Positions 14,228 through 23,529 of a stretch of 39,367 nt of DNA are shown here, piece by piece; the first letter of the stretch is position 1; each line of letters opens with the position of its first letter. A model generated the notes under the pieces. It made no database searches. It was not told where the DNA came from and was given only the letters and a program-made list of their open reading frames with translations. The DNA is from Candidatus Rokuibacteriota bacterium. Its GTDB lineage: Bacteria; Methylomirabilota; Methylomirabilia; Rokubacteriales; CSP1-6. The position numbers and the translations under genes were made by a program. Location: positions 1 through 39,367 of the forward strand of contig QHSQ01000028.1 of NCBI GenBank assembly GCA_003221615.1, written 5' to 3'.

Positions 14228-17194
14228 TCAGGAGGCGCCGAGCTCTCGCAGTACGCGACGCGCCTCGTCGGCATCGGAGAACTGCCCGTCCAGCTGGAGC
14301 GAGCGTTTCAGCGACGCGATCGCGTCTTCCTGTTTTCCCAGCCGGTAGTACGTCATGCCCAGGTGATAGTGGATCGGCGCCATCTTCGCGCCCAGCTCGG
14401 CCGCCCGCCTGAGAACCGGCTCGGCCTTCGAGTACTCTTTGCGCTTGTAGTGCACGAAGCCGACGGTGTCGAGGATCGCGGGCGAATCGGGCGCGAGCTC
14501 CTGGGCACCCAACGCGAGCGACAGTGCCTCCTCCAGATTCTCCGACCGAGAGGCATAGATCCAGGCAAGGTTGTTCAGGACCGCGGGATTTTTCGGACTC
14601 AGGCTCTGCGCTTTCCGGTACGCCACGATGGCTCGATCGCGCTCGCCCTTCCGCTCGTGCACGGTCCCACGCAGGAAGTATGCCGCACCCAGGTTGGGCT
14701 GCAGACTGATCGCGGTGTTCAGCGCGTCTGCAGCCTGTTGGAGGTCGCCGCGCTCCAGCTGTAGCTGGCCCATGACGTAGTGGCCAGCGGCCAGTTTCGG
14801 TTGGCTCGTGGTCACCTCCCTCGCGAGCACCAGCCCTTGCTCGATGCGGCCGGACTGCGCATACAGCGCGGCTAGTCGGAGCTTCAGCTCGATGCTCGGG
14901 GGACTCACCTTGTAGGCCGTTTCCAGGTGCTGGATCGCGGCCTCCAGGTTGCCCTTTCCGCGGAAGTAGTCGCCGAGGAGCAGGTTGGCCTGGAGATTCT
15001 GCGGCTCGGTGCGGACGACTGCCTTGAGAAAATCGGCCGCCTCATCGAGCTTGCCGTCCTGGAGCCGCAGCATCGCGACGGCGAGATTCGCCGGAACGAA
15101 CGTGGGCGCGACCGCGAGGATCCGCCGATACTCGGCTTCGCCCTCTTTTCGCTGGTTCCTCGACAGGTACGCGCGCGCCAGCGCGTGACGGATGGCGATA
15201 TTGCCGGGATCGCGGTCGAGCGCGCCCTTGAGCTCGACGACCTGCGAGGCGAGCAGCGCGTCGTCCGGTTTCTGGCCGGACAGCGCGGCGAGCTCGATGC
15301 GAATCCCCTTCGAGTCCGGCGCGAGCGCGAGCGCCTGCTGATACGCCTTTCGGGCGCCGTCCACATCGCCCCGGGCCAGTAACGCTCGCGCCAGATAGTA
15401 GTGGCTCTCGGCGATCTTCGGATTGATCTGGTTCACCTGTTCGAACTGCTTGATCGCCTCAGCCGTGTTGTACTTGCCGAGGAACCCGAGGCCGAGCAGA
15501 ATCCGTGGCTGCACGAAGCTCGGATCCGCCGACACCATGGGAGAGAGCAGCGCCACGGCGTCGTCGAATCGGGCCTGCTTGATGTAGAGGTCGCCGAGCG
15601 CGAGCGTCAGCTCACGGGCGGCCGACCTGGCCTTGACGGCCGGCTCGAGAATCGCGATCGCCTGCTCGTAGCGGATCTGGGCGGCGTGAATGTTGGTGAG
15701 CATGAGCGTGGCGGCGACGTCGCCAGGCCGATCGGCGAGAATGCGCTGCAGCTGCGCGATCGCGTCGTCCTCACGCTTGTCGGCGAGCAGCAGCCGGGCC
15801 AGCATGAAGCGGGCCGGGACATATTTCTCGTCGGTCTGGACCGCACGCTTCAGCTCCTCTTCGGTCTTCTTCCGGTCACCCTTCTTGTCGTACAGGGACG
15901 CGAGGATCGTGATCAGCTCGGCATTCTTCGGATCGTCCTTCAGCGCCACCTGCACGACGCCCAGAGCCTCGTCGATCCGCTTCTGCTCGACGAGCGTCGC
16001 GATCTTCGCCCGGAGCGCGGGCACGTACTTCGGATTGGTGCGTAGCGCGGTCTCGTACTCAGCGAGCGCCTCTTGCGGCTTCTTCTCGATGTTGTACACG
16101 TGGCCCAGCGCGACGCGTCCGGGGCCGAAGCTGGGATCGACCTCGACCGCCTTCGCGTACATCGCCTCGGCGCGCTTGAGGTCGCCACGGGCCACGTGGA
16201 TCGTCCCGAGGACGCCCCAGGGCTGCGCGCTCTGGGGCATGAGCCCGCTGGCGACCTGCGCGGCTTTCACGGCCCGGTCGAAGTCTCCGAGCCGCAGATG
16301 GGCGCGCGCTACCTGCAGGTGATAGTCGCCGAGCTTGTCCATCGGCTTGGCGATGGCGTCGAATTCGCGCAAGGCCTCGCGCGCGCGGCCACCGGCCAGG
16401 TACGCGCTGCCGAGGCCGTAGCGCACCAGCGCGTTGTCGGGGGCACGTGCGGCGACGATCTGGAAGTCCCTGATGGCATCATCCGCGCGGTTGAGACCGA
16501 GCGCGGAGTGCGCCAGGAGGTACCGCACCACCGGTTCGTCCGGCATCACCTGGACGAGCGGCCGCAGGGTCAGATTCGCCTTCTCGAACTGCTGCGTCCT
16601 GACATAGAGACCGCCGAGCGCCAGCACGACGCGGGGTGACCACGCCTGACGCGGCAGGCCTTCGAGATCCGTGATCGCCTCGGCGAGCTGACCCTCCGCC
16701 GTGTGCACATCGCTGAGAGCCAGCGCCACCTTCGGGCTCTGCGGGGCGACCGCCTTTGCCTGATTCAGTGTCTCGAGCGCCGAGTCACGCTTTCCCTCTC
16801 GCCACAGCAGGCTCGCCAGCCCGAGCAGGGCCTCGCCGTACTTCGACTGCTGCGCGAGCGCCGCGCGGTAGGCCTTCTCAGCCTCCGCCGGACGTCCGAG
16901 CGCCGCGAGGGAGTCTCCGTAGGCCTTCTGGAGCTCTGGCTTCGGCGGTCCGAGCGTGAGTGCCTTCGACAAGAGCCTGACGGCCTGCGCGGGGTCGCCC
17001 TGCCCGTTCAGCACGAACTTCGGGTCAATCTGCAGAGCATTCTTCAGCTGGATGATCGCCTCGTTGTACTTCCCCTCGCCGTGATAGGCGATCCCGCGCT
17101 GCAGATACTGGAGCTTCTTGACGTTCGGATCCTGGGTGCAGGCTCCGACGAGGAGCACGATCACGAGGCAGGTCCTGGGACAGCGCGTCTTCAT
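14228..17194 (-). CDS. prsT: PrsT-like TPR-repeat lipoprotein of the PEP-CTERM/EPS system
   Basis: The protein is 988 residues from the ATG at 17194. This start is chosen because a lipoprotein signal follows at once: MKTRCPRTCLVIVLLVGAC, with lipobox VGAC and lipidated Cys19. More than twenty tandem TPR units fill the rest, for example YLQRGIAYHGEGKYNEAIIQ, AKAVEVDPSFGPGRVALGHV and KAQSLSPKNPAVLNNLAWIY. Size, lipobox and repeat layout match the PEP-CTERM system TPR-repeat lipoprotein PrsT (TIGR02917), found beside exosortase EPS loci. It is probably a periplasmic scaffold anchored in a membrane. The PEP-CTERM remnant lies just downstream, convergent. Only a weak ribosome site is visible. Assignment to PrsT rather than a generic TPR lipoprotein is inference. 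Confidence 0.8.
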   Translation of the reverse strand: MKTRCPRTCLVIVLLVGACTQDPNVKKLQYLQRGIAYHGEGKYNEAIIQLKNALQIDPKFVLNGQGDPAQAVRLLSKALTLGPPKPELQKAYGDSLAALGRPAEAEKAYRAALAQQSKYGEALLGLASLLWREGKRDSALETLNQAKAVAPQSPKVALALSDVHTAEGQLAEAITDLEGLPRQAWSPRVVLALGGLYVRTQQFEKANLTLRPLVQVMPDEPVVRYLLAHSALGLNRADDAIRDFQIVAARAPDNALVRYGLGSAYLAGGRAREALREFDAIAKPMDKLGDYHLQVARAHLRLGDFDRAVKAAQVASGLMPQSAQPWGVLGTIHVARGDLKRAEAMYAKAVEVDPSFGPGRVALGHVYNIEKKPQEALAEYETALRTNPKYVPALRAKIATLVEQKRIDEALGVVQVALKDDPKNAELITILASLYDKKGDRKKTEEELKRAVQTDEKYVPARFMLARLLLADKREDDAIAQLQRILADRPGDVAATLMLTNIHAAQIRYEQAIAILEPAVKARSAARELTLALGDLYIKQARFDDAVALLSPMVSADPSFVQPRILLGLGFLGKYNTAEAIKQFEQVNQINPKIAESHYYLARALLARGDVDGARKAYQQALALAPDSKGIRIELAALSGQKPDDALLASQVVELKGALDRDPGNIAIRHALARAYLSRNQRKEGEAEYRRILAVAPTFVPANLAVAMLRLQDGKLDEAADFLKAVVRTEPQNLQANLLLGDYFRGKGNLEAAIQHLETAYKVSPPSIELKLRLAALYAQSGRIEQGLVLAREVTTSQPKLAAGHYVMGQLQLERGDLQQAADALNTAISLQPNLGAAYFLRGTVHERKGERDRAIVAYRKAQSLSPKNPAVLNNLAWIYASRSENLEEALSLALGAQELAPDSPAILDTVGFVHYKRKEYSKAEPVLRRAAELGAKMAPIHYHLGMTYYRLGKQEDAIASLKRSLQLDGQFSDADEARRVLRELGAS

Positions 17195-17723
17195 CTCTAC
17201 GCCTAGCGTGTCAAGACTAGCATCGTCGTCGTGTCGTCCGCGGAAGTTGTGGTCGGTGGTCGGTACCCTCGCTTTACGTCGACTCCACTGCGCGCTCGAG
17301 CGTGTCGGTGGCAACCGCGCGGCCGCCCGCTCGGCGAGAACCGATCGGCGAGCCTCGCTAGTCTCACTGGTAATCGAACAACCCGAAACCAGGTTCCCAG
17401 TGAGGAGTCCAGATCCTGACGCCAGAGTGTCGCGAGGTGTCACATCTGCGGCTGGTCGGGTTGGTGCAGATTGTGTTATGCGTCTTTGACGACAGACCTG
17501 GCATTCTTGTGCCGACTCTGCAACGATCTCGTTGTCAATCAGACGGATCCCGTCGTGGCTAAGCTTCCGGCTGGATGCGATTAAATCGCAAACCTCACGA
17601 ACGAGGAGGTCGGGGCACAGTCATTGCAGTCGGGGCACAGTCATTGCAGACAGACTACGAGACCGCGGTGAGGGCCCATCCAATCACGGGCGCGGCGCCC
17701 TCCCGAGGATCCCAGGGGGGCTA
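17195..17723. other. Intergenic region between divergent prsT-like and glycoside-hydrolase genes
   Basis: These 529 nt hold no supportable gene. They contain a perfect 20-bp tandem duplication (17610-17649). An inverted repeat CTCACTGG/CCAGTGAG (17363-17370, 17397-17404) could be an operator or hairpin. A weak sigma-54-like GG-N10-GC match occurs at 17452-17469 (TGGTC...GTGCA). I would not call that last site without further support. Confidence 0.5.
17610..17649. repeat. Perfect 20-bp tandem duplication
   Basis: The unit TCGGGGCACAGTCATTGCAG occurs twice head to tail (17610-17629 and 17630-17649), about 75 nt upstream of the glycoside-hydrolase start. It could be a doubled regulator site or a replication-slippage product. 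Confidence 0.9.
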
Positions 17724-20114
17724 ATGCGTCGATCAATTCTCAGTATTGCGCTTCTCGCATTCCTCGCGCTCGTACCCATCCCCGCGGCCGCCGCGACGGA
17801 TCCCTATGGCGGCATTACCGAGCTCAAGATTCCAGGCGCGCCCACGGGCCGTTGGTCGGTGGCGACGCTCACGCAGGCGGATGGTACGCGTCGGCTCGTA
17901 TTCGTCACGCCTGCCGGTAACGCCTTCTGGCTCCGCGGCGTGTACGCGCTCAACACCAGCGGCTCCGTGATCACGCTCCCAGGCTATCCCGCGGGCTACA
18001 CCCATGATCAGCGAGCCATCGAAAAGGCAGGAAGCCGCGGCGCCTGGCTCGCCTATACGGTCAAGCGCGTCCGCTCTTGGGCGTTCAACACAGTGGCCGA
18101 CTATTCGCACAATCTTGCCTACCCGATCGCCGACGATTTCGGCAACGCTGGCAGCGAGAAAGTCGCGTTTACCCAGATCCAGCGCCCCGCGTACTACGCA
18201 GTGACGGCGGGAACGATCAAGAACATCTATGCCGCGACCGACCCCGCGATGTATCCGGACTACCGCGACCGGCAAGTGCTCGACGTGTACGATCCTGCGT
18301 GGGCCGCGTCGATGGATGCAACGAAGGTCAAACCGCTCACGGATCCCAACCTCGACTACTTCATCGGTCTCACGCTTGGTGACAGTGACGACATGTTCGG
18401 GATGGGGCCAGGACCCGACCTCCCGGCCAGCCGCCTCCACCCACACATCGGTGGTGCGGTGCTCATCGCGTCGCCGACACACGCGGCGAACCCCCTTCTC
18501 GGCAAGACCTATACAGACCCCAAGGTGTATTCCAAGTACGCCTTCCGCGATCAAATGAAGACCAAGTATGGAACGATTGCCGCGCTGAATACCGCGTGGG
18601 GCGCAAGCTACACGACGTTCGACTCAGATGGCGGCTGGCCGATGGGAAAGGGCTTCCTCGACGAGAGCGGCCGCAACGCGTGGATCGGCAAGGACCGGTG
18701 GGCGTTCACTGGGGCAACGGCTGGTGTGAAAGCTGACCTCGACGGCTTCCTCCTCGACTTCATGCGGACCTACTTCCGTCAGATGACGACGTACTACCGG
18801 GCGCGCTATCCAGGACGTCTCATGTTTTCGATGTCAACGTTCAATGCGTGGGGCGGGATCACGCGCGCTCCGATTCTCAAGGCGGCGGGCGAATTCTGCG
18901 ACGTGATCCACGCGGCCGCGGGAACCCAGGAGGTTCTGGACCGCACAATGGCCCTCGTAGGCGACCGTCCACTGATCGGCTGGATCGGGAACCCCGCGAA
19001 CGCGGACTCAGCGCTTTTTCGCACTCCCAAAGGCCCCGACTTCGGGGTCGACACGCAGGTCGAGCGGGGCGCCTGGTACACGACGACGATCAGGGATCTG
19101 TTGAACAAGAAGACCTCGAGCGGGCTCTACCCGTTCGCCGGTTTCAAGCATTGGGAAGTGCTCGACAACTGGGGCGAGAGCGTCAACTGGGGTCTGATCA
19201 CCTTTTATGACAACGCCTACAACGGCAAAGATGCGGTAGCTGCGCGCGGCACTGATGCATGGGGCTTCCCATCGGGCGGCGAGGAGCGCAATTATGGTGA
19301 CTACGTCACGCCGGTGACGAGGGCCAACGCAAGCGTCGATACGTTCCTCGCGACAGGCACGCCAACCGCAGCCTTGACCCTCGGACCTACGAGTGAGCCA
19401 ACTCCACCGGCTTCGGTGCTAAGCCCGCAAGCCTCGACGGCTCCCACATCGGCTACCGCGGCTGCCCTACCGGTAGCAGTCACCCAGTCGATCGCCCCGG
19501 CTAGCCAACCGGCCGCTACGGCTGCTCCGTCGGCCGCAACGTCCATCAAACCGGCCGCGACGGCCACCCAATCGACCGGAGCAACTACCCAATCCGCGGC
19601 CGTGGCCGCGCCGGCCGCAGCGGCCATCCGGCCGGGGGTTGTGCCGCCTGCCGCAGCGGTTACCCCGCAGATGACGGCGGCTGTCCCGCCCGCTACAGTG
19701 ATCACGCCATCGGCCCCGATGCGCGATCGAGCCACTACCCACTCCGCACCAGCTCAGCCGCCGGCTACCGCGGCGACCCCATCGGCCGCGGGGAGATCCC
19801 CATCGGCCGCGGGGACATCCACACCTGCCGCAAGGCTGATGGGGCGGGAGGGGGCCACCCCTCCTCCGCAAATCGTCTTCGGCTCCGCGCACTCGTGGCG
19901 ACATCGATCCCTGCCGATCACCGTGACGGACGACACAGAGCTCGCGACCGTCAAGGTCTTCATCAACAACAAGCTGCATTTGACACTGGCGACCACGTCA
20001 CCGAATCTCAAGTTCAGCCAGCCACTCCCCAACCGCAAGGTCGTGACGGTCAAGGTCGAAGCGACGGATGCGGTCGGTAACCGCAAGACACAGGAAATCA
20101 CGATTCGTCGATGA
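17724..20114 (+). CDS. Secreted glycoside-hydrolase-like protein with Pro/Ala/Thr linker and C-terminal Ig-like domain
   Basis: The protein is 796 residues from the ATG at 17724, where a GGGGGG run and a clean signal peptide (SILSIALLAFLALVPIPAAAA) begin. Residues about 30-530 look like a TIM-barrel hydrolase related to agarase/beta-galactosidase-type enzymes: RLVFVTPAGNAFWLRGVYAL near the start, then YFIGLTLGDSDDMF and GFKHWEVLDNWGESVNWGL. The E of HWEVLDNWGE is a plausible catalytic acid. Residues about 535-712 are low complexity, almost all P, A, T, S and V. The last 80 residues (LPITVTDDTELATVKVFINN, VEATDAVGNRKTQEI) form a bacterial Ig-like fold. A surface or periplasmic enzyme acting on the EPS made nearby is the natural guess; substrate and family number cannot be fixed by eye. 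Confidence 0.65.
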   Translation: MRRSILSIALLAFLALVPIPAAAATDPYGGITELKIPGAPTGRWSVATLTQADGTRRLVFVTPAGNAFWLRGVYALNTSGSVITLPGYPAGYTHDQRAIEKAGSRGAWLAYTVKRVRSWAFNTVADYSHNLAYPIADDFGNAGSEKVAFTQIQRPAYYAVTAGTIKNIYAATDPAMYPDYRDRQVLDVYDPAWAASMDATKVKPLTDPNLDYFIGLTLGDSDDMFGMGPGPDLPASRLHPHIGGAVLIASPTHAANPLLGKTYTDPKVYSKYAFRDQMKTKYGTIAALNTAWGASYTTFDSDGGWPMGKGFLDESGRNAWIGKDRWAFTGATAGVKADLDGFLLDFMRTYFRQMTTYYRARYPGRLMFSMSTFNAWGGITRAPILKAAGEFCDVIHAAAGTQEVLDRTMALVGDRPLIGWIGNPANADSALFRTPKGPDFGVDTQVERGAWYTTTIRDLLNKKTSSGLYPFAGFKHWEVLDNWGESVNWGLITFYDNAYNGKDAVAARGTDAWGFPSGGEERNYGDYVTPVTRANASVDTFLATGTPTAALTLGPTSEPTPPASVLSPQASTAPTSATAAALPVAVTQSIAPASQPAATAAPSAATSIKPAATATQSTGATTQSAAVAAPAAAAIRPGVVPPAAAVTPQMTAAVPPATVITPSAPMRDRATTHSAPAQPPATAATPSAAGRSPSAAGTSTPAARLMGREGATPPPQIVFGSAHSWRHRSLPITVTDDTELATVKVFINNKLHLTLATTSPNLKFSQPLPNRKVVTVKVEATDAVGNRKTQEITIRR

Positions 20115-20465
20115 TGTAATCCGACCCCGTAGTAGGCACCGTGCCGCGAACGGCCAGGAAGCCAACCCCGGCTTGTCCGAGAGTGGACTGTCCGTCCCCC
20201 GTCCTGTGCCAACAGACTTCTTCTCGTCCGCCGTCGCCGCCGGCAGCCGGCGGCCTCGCTCTCGTCTGAGAGCATCGCCGCACTGCGCTCGGCGGTCACG
20301 ATTCGCAGGTCGCAGCCGCCCTGAAGGGACGTAGCCCAACCTGATCTTAACTGGTTCGGATTGAAGCAGTGCTCTAAGCGGCCATATGAGTCCCCTATCA
20401 GGGAAATACCGCGCTTGATCCGAAGGCGATTGCCTGGCAGACTCCAGACCCTGACAGGAACAACC
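20115..20465. other. Intergenic region upstream of the sigma-54 activator
   Basis: No gene is supportable in these 351 nt. The main feature is the hairpin at 20236-20254. The stretch 20330-20465 is clearly less GC-rich and is the likely promoter and leader region of the regulator. No clean -24/-12 or -35/-10 pair could be placed. Confidence 0.45.
20236..20254. terminator. GC-rich hairpin downstream of the glycoside-hydrolase gene
   Basis: GCCGCCGG and CCGGCGGC form a perfect 8-bp stem around a 3-nt loop CAG, 122 nt after the hydrolase stop. There is no T-run, so a role in termination is tentative. Confidence 0.35.
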
Positions 20466-21881
20466 ATGCATGTAACTATCGTAGACGAAACCACGTTTGT
20501 GACGGAGATAGCCCATCGAGTGTTGCTCTCGATGGACGCGAAAACGTCGCTCGCTGGCTCGCTGCACGAGCTTCCGCTCATCTTCGAAACTAGTGGTTTG
20601 CCGGACCTGATGATCGTGAACGTGACGAACGATCTCACGGGTTGGGAGGTCGCGACCTGCCTGCAGCGCGCAGGCTACCAGGGGCGCCTACTGGCGTTCG
20701 TCGATGGCGACCCGGCCGATTCGCGGATCCGACATTTGACCCAGCTTCCGAATGCAGAGTGCTTCGCGTTGCCCACTTCGCCCACTCTGCTCGAGGATAT
20801 TTTGCGAAAGGCGGTCCCCGGCACGACGATCAACCGGACGAGGTCTCCTTCGACAACGACAACGTCCGCATCGGAATACCACGGCATCATCGGCGTGTCG
20901 CCGCAAATGCGCAGCATCTTCGCACGCATGGACAAGGTTGCGGCCGGCGACGTGAACGTCTGCATCCACGGCGAGAGCGGCACGGGCAAGGAGCTCATCG
21001 CGCGGGCCATCCACTATGCGAGCCCACGCCGTGATCGTCCGCTGATCACGCTCGACTGTACGACGATTCCCGAAGGTCTCATGGAAAGCCACCTGTTTGG
21101 CCACGTGAAAGGAGCGTTTACCGGCGCCACCGAACACCGCGAAGGCGTCTTCTCGTTGGCCCACACCGGGACGCTGTTCATCGACGAGCTCGGCGAGTTG
21201 AGCCCGCCGCTTCAGGCCAAGCTTCTGCGCGTCATTCAAGCGCGCGAGTTCTTCAAGGTGGGCGGGTCGAAGCCCATCCGGACGGATATCAGGCTCATCA
21301 CGGCGACCCATACGGACCTCAAAACGGCCGTCGCACGGGGTACGTTCCGGGACGATCTCTATTACCGCGTCGCCGTCTTCATGATCAACGTCCCGGCGCT
21401 GCGCGAGCGAGTGGAGGACATACCGCTCCTCATCAATCACTTCCTGCGGAAGTTCTCGGCCACGTATGGCAGGCCCGCCATGAAGATCGCGCCATCGAGC
21501 CTCGCTCGTCTGAGCTCCCTTCCCTGGCCCGGTAACGTCCGGCAACTTGAGAATTTCCTCGAGCAGGCCGTCGTTCTCGCCGAAGGTGACACGCTCGTCG
21601 AGCGCGACCTCGTCATCGACGACTTCTCGAGCACGTTTGGGGCTTCGGCGCACCCCGCCCCTGCGGGACAACAATTCGAGCCCGGCCTACCGCTGAGCGA
21701 GGTGGAGCGCCGCCACGTTCTCCGGACCCTGCAGAAGGCTCATGGCAACCGGACGGAAGCAGCGCGACTGCTTCAGATCAGCGTCCGTTCCCTTCAGTAC
21801 AAGCTCAAGACCTACAATCGGGATGCCGACGCCACGCCAAGGGCGCACCGGGGTCTCCTGCCTAAAACGGCAGCCCCTTAG
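20466..21881 (+). CDS. Sigma-54-dependent activator with a degenerate receiver domain (PrsR-like context)
   Basis: The protein is 471 residues from the ATG at 20466. The central AAA+ domain is complete: Walker A GESGTGKELIARAIH (about 169), the sigma-54 contact loop GAFTGA (about 216), Walker B GTLFIDELGEL (about 237) and the arginine-finger region. A Fis-type helix-turn-helix NRTEAARLLQISVRSLQYKLK closes the protein. Residues 1-115 look like a response-regulator receiver (MHVTIVDET at the start), but the expected phosphorylatable Asp is Asn (LMIVNVTND) and the conserved Lys-Pro is LP (FALPTSP). It therefore probably does not respond to classical phosphorylation. PEP-CTERM EPS loci carry the related activator PrsR, and this gene occupies that place. 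No histidine kinase is nearby. Confidence 0.9.
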   Translation: MHVTIVDETTFVTEIAHRVLLSMDAKTSLAGSLHELPLIFETSGLPDLMIVNVTNDLTGWEVATCLQRAGYQGRLLAFVDGDPADSRIRHLTQLPNAECFALPTSPTLLEDILRKAVPGTTINRTRSPSTTTTSASEYHGIIGVSPQMRSIFARMDKVAAGDVNVCIHGESGTGKELIARAIHYASPRRDRPLITLDCTTIPEGLMESHLFGHVKGAFTGATEHREGVFSLAHTGTLFIDELGELSPPLQAKLLRVIQAREFFKVGGSKPIRTDIRLITATHTDLKTAVARGTFRDDLYYRVAVFMINVPALRERVEDIPLLINHFLRKFSATYGRPAMKIAPSSLARLSSLPWPGNVRQLENFLEQAVVLAEGDTLVERDLVIDDFSSTFGASAHPAPAGQQFEPGLPLSEVERRHVLRTLQKAHGNRTEAARLLQISVRSLQYKLKTYNRDADATPRAHRGLLPKTAAP

Positions 21882-21926
21882 AACCAAGCGCTTTTCGACC
21901 CGCTAAGTGATATAGATTAGCGCGGT

Positions 21927-23330
21927 ATGAGAGGCGTTCTACTCCTGCTCTTGCTCCTGCTCTTGCTCCTGCTCTTGGCCCCAGCCGTCGCCGTGGGCCA
22001 GACGACGACTACCCCCGACAATGAGTTCAACCTGCGTACCCCGCCACCGCAAACGATCCCTTCGGCTCCGCGGACCGAGTTCCCGGTGCCAGTCCCTGCG
22101 GCTCGTCGGCCAGTACAGCTCTTCGATTTCCATCCACTCATCGGGGTCTCCGAGGAGTACACCGACAACTTCAACCGCACCGTCACGAATCGCCAGGACA
22201 ACTTCCGGTCGATGCTGTCGCCAGGGATGAACGTCCTGATGGATGCCGGCTTTCTCACCGGCGAGGCGACGTACACGATCTCGGGATTTTACGACACCGC
22301 CGTCGACGAGCCTGGTTACTTCAATACCTTCGCCGGGCGACTTTCGTGGGAAGCGACACCACGTCTCAAGCTCAACCTCGCGGGCGGCGTGAGTCAGAAC
22401 GATGAGCCGTCTCAGGCCGACAGTCTCGGGCTGCGCCAGGAACGCCGCAAGTTCACTACCAGCAATGCCTCACTCGGCGCCGATTGGAGTGTCATCGGCA
22501 ACGTCACCGCGTCGCCGTACTATCGGTTCCTCCATTTCGATGACGAAAGCGGACCTCAGACGACGACTCAGTTTGCCGGCGGAAACATCTCGACCTCGAT
22601 CTATCAGATCCACACCTTGACGGTGGGTTATGAATACGTGATGAGCACGACGCTGCACGCGACGACAGGCGCCAGCGACTCGGATCTCCACGGGCATCGG
22701 TTCAGCGGATCGTTCTCGCGCGATATCAGTCAGCGGATGACCGCTGGTGTCTCCGGCGGCTATGCGTTCAGGACCCTAGACGCGAGGGGTCCCGATGCGG
22801 AGACCAATTTCCAGCTGTGGAACGTTTCCCTTTTCGATAACTACGCGCTCCCGAAGCTTATTGAATTCCGGCTCAGTATCGGCGTTAGCAAGCTCTCGAC
22901 CGAGCGCGATCCCTTCGTTTCGACGTCGAGCAGCCTCGCGTACTGGTTTGGCCAGGCTGTGGCCACCGTGGCGGCGGTCCGCGGGCTCTCAGAGACTTTC
23001 GATGGGGGACAGAACCAGGGTGTCGTCAAGACGACAGGAGCCACGGGCTCGCTGGCCTATTCGTTTACCCCGTCGCTCAGCGGGCTAGCGAGTGTTGCCT
23101 ACCACGAAAATGAGTTCACGGGGGTCGGTGGGACTCCAACGCCGACCGCGGTCGGCACGAGCCCTACGCGCACTGAAAGGGTGCTGGTCGGGTCGATCGG
23201 CCTGACGTTCCAAATAGTTCGGTGGCTCAGCACGGGCCTGCACTACTCCTATTCGAGAACCACCTCGAATGACGTAGACGGCGAAATCAGGGAAAATCGC
23301 GTGAGGGCCTCCCTCAACTTCATCTTCTAA
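21927..23330 (+). CDS. Outer-membrane beta-barrel protein of the EPS/PEP-CTERM locus
   Basis: The protein is 467 residues. It begins with a signal sequence whose core is an unbroken run of 13 leucines, ending APAVAVGQ. A proline-rich spacer (about 25-60) leads into alternating amphipathic strands with aromatic girdles: FHPLIGVSEEYTDNFNRT, ATYTISGFYDTAVDEPGYF, LHYSYSRTTSNDVDGEIREN. It ends RASLNFIF, with the terminal Phe typical of BamA-recognised barrels. It resembles the PEP-CTERM/XrtA-associated outer-membrane proteins encoded beside EPS export genes. A role in polysaccharide passage is inferred. No Shine-Dalgarno is visible; TAGATT lies 8 nt before the ATG. Confidence 0.8.
   Translation: MRGVLLLLLLLLLLLLLAPAVAVGQTTTTPDNEFNLRTPPPQTIPSAPRTEFPVPVPAARRPVQLFDFHPLIGVSEEYTDNFNRTVTNRQDNFRSMLSPGMNVLMDAGFLTGEATYTISGFYDTAVDEPGYFNTFAGRLSWEATPRLKLNLAGGVSQNDEPSQADSLGLRQERRKFTTSNASLGADWSVIGNVTASPYYRFLHFDDESGPQTTTQFAGGNISTSIYQIHTLTVGYEYVMSTTLHATTGASDSDLHGHRFSGSFSRDISQRMTAGVSGGYAFRTLDARGPDAETNFQLWNVSLFDNYALPKLIEFRLSIGVSKLSTERDPFVSTSSSLAYWFGQAVATVAAVRGLSETFDGGQNQGVVKTTGATGSLAYSFTPSLSGLASVAYHENEFTGVGGTPTPTAVGTSPTRTERVLVGSIGLTFQIVRWLSTGLHYSYSRTTSNDVDGEIRENRVRASLNFIF
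21942..21977 (+). repeat. Three tandem 12-bp units coding poly-leucine
   Basis: CTCCTGCTCTTG is repeated three times exactly. The array lies inside the signal-peptide core of the beta-barrel gene and encodes most of the 13-leucine run. A change by one unit adds or removes four leucines without a frameshift. Confidence 0.9.
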
Positions 23331-23529
23331 GCCTCCTAAGCCTCCCCATTTAAGCCTTCCCCATGAAGTAAGGCTCTAAGAAGTACGCAATTTTTGCGGG
23401 GCGCACCACGCAAGATTTTGCACACCGCCTGGAAGCAGCAAGACTCCAGTCTTTGGTAGTGCTTACAACACAGAAGGTTACGACTCGATTACGACTTGGC
23501 CTCGTTTGTGCCACCCTTCACCCTGCGCC

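Noticed and set aside
17494-17510. Sigma-54-like TGGCAT...TGCC before the glycoside-hydrolase gene
   Set aside because: Spacing between GG and GC is 9 rather than 10, so it does not fit the -24/-12 rule.
23497-23511. GG-N10-GC sigma-54-like match before the winged-helix gene
   Set aside because: Spacing fits, but the flanking bases match the consensus poorly (TGGCC and GTGC), and it overlaps a possible TTG start.
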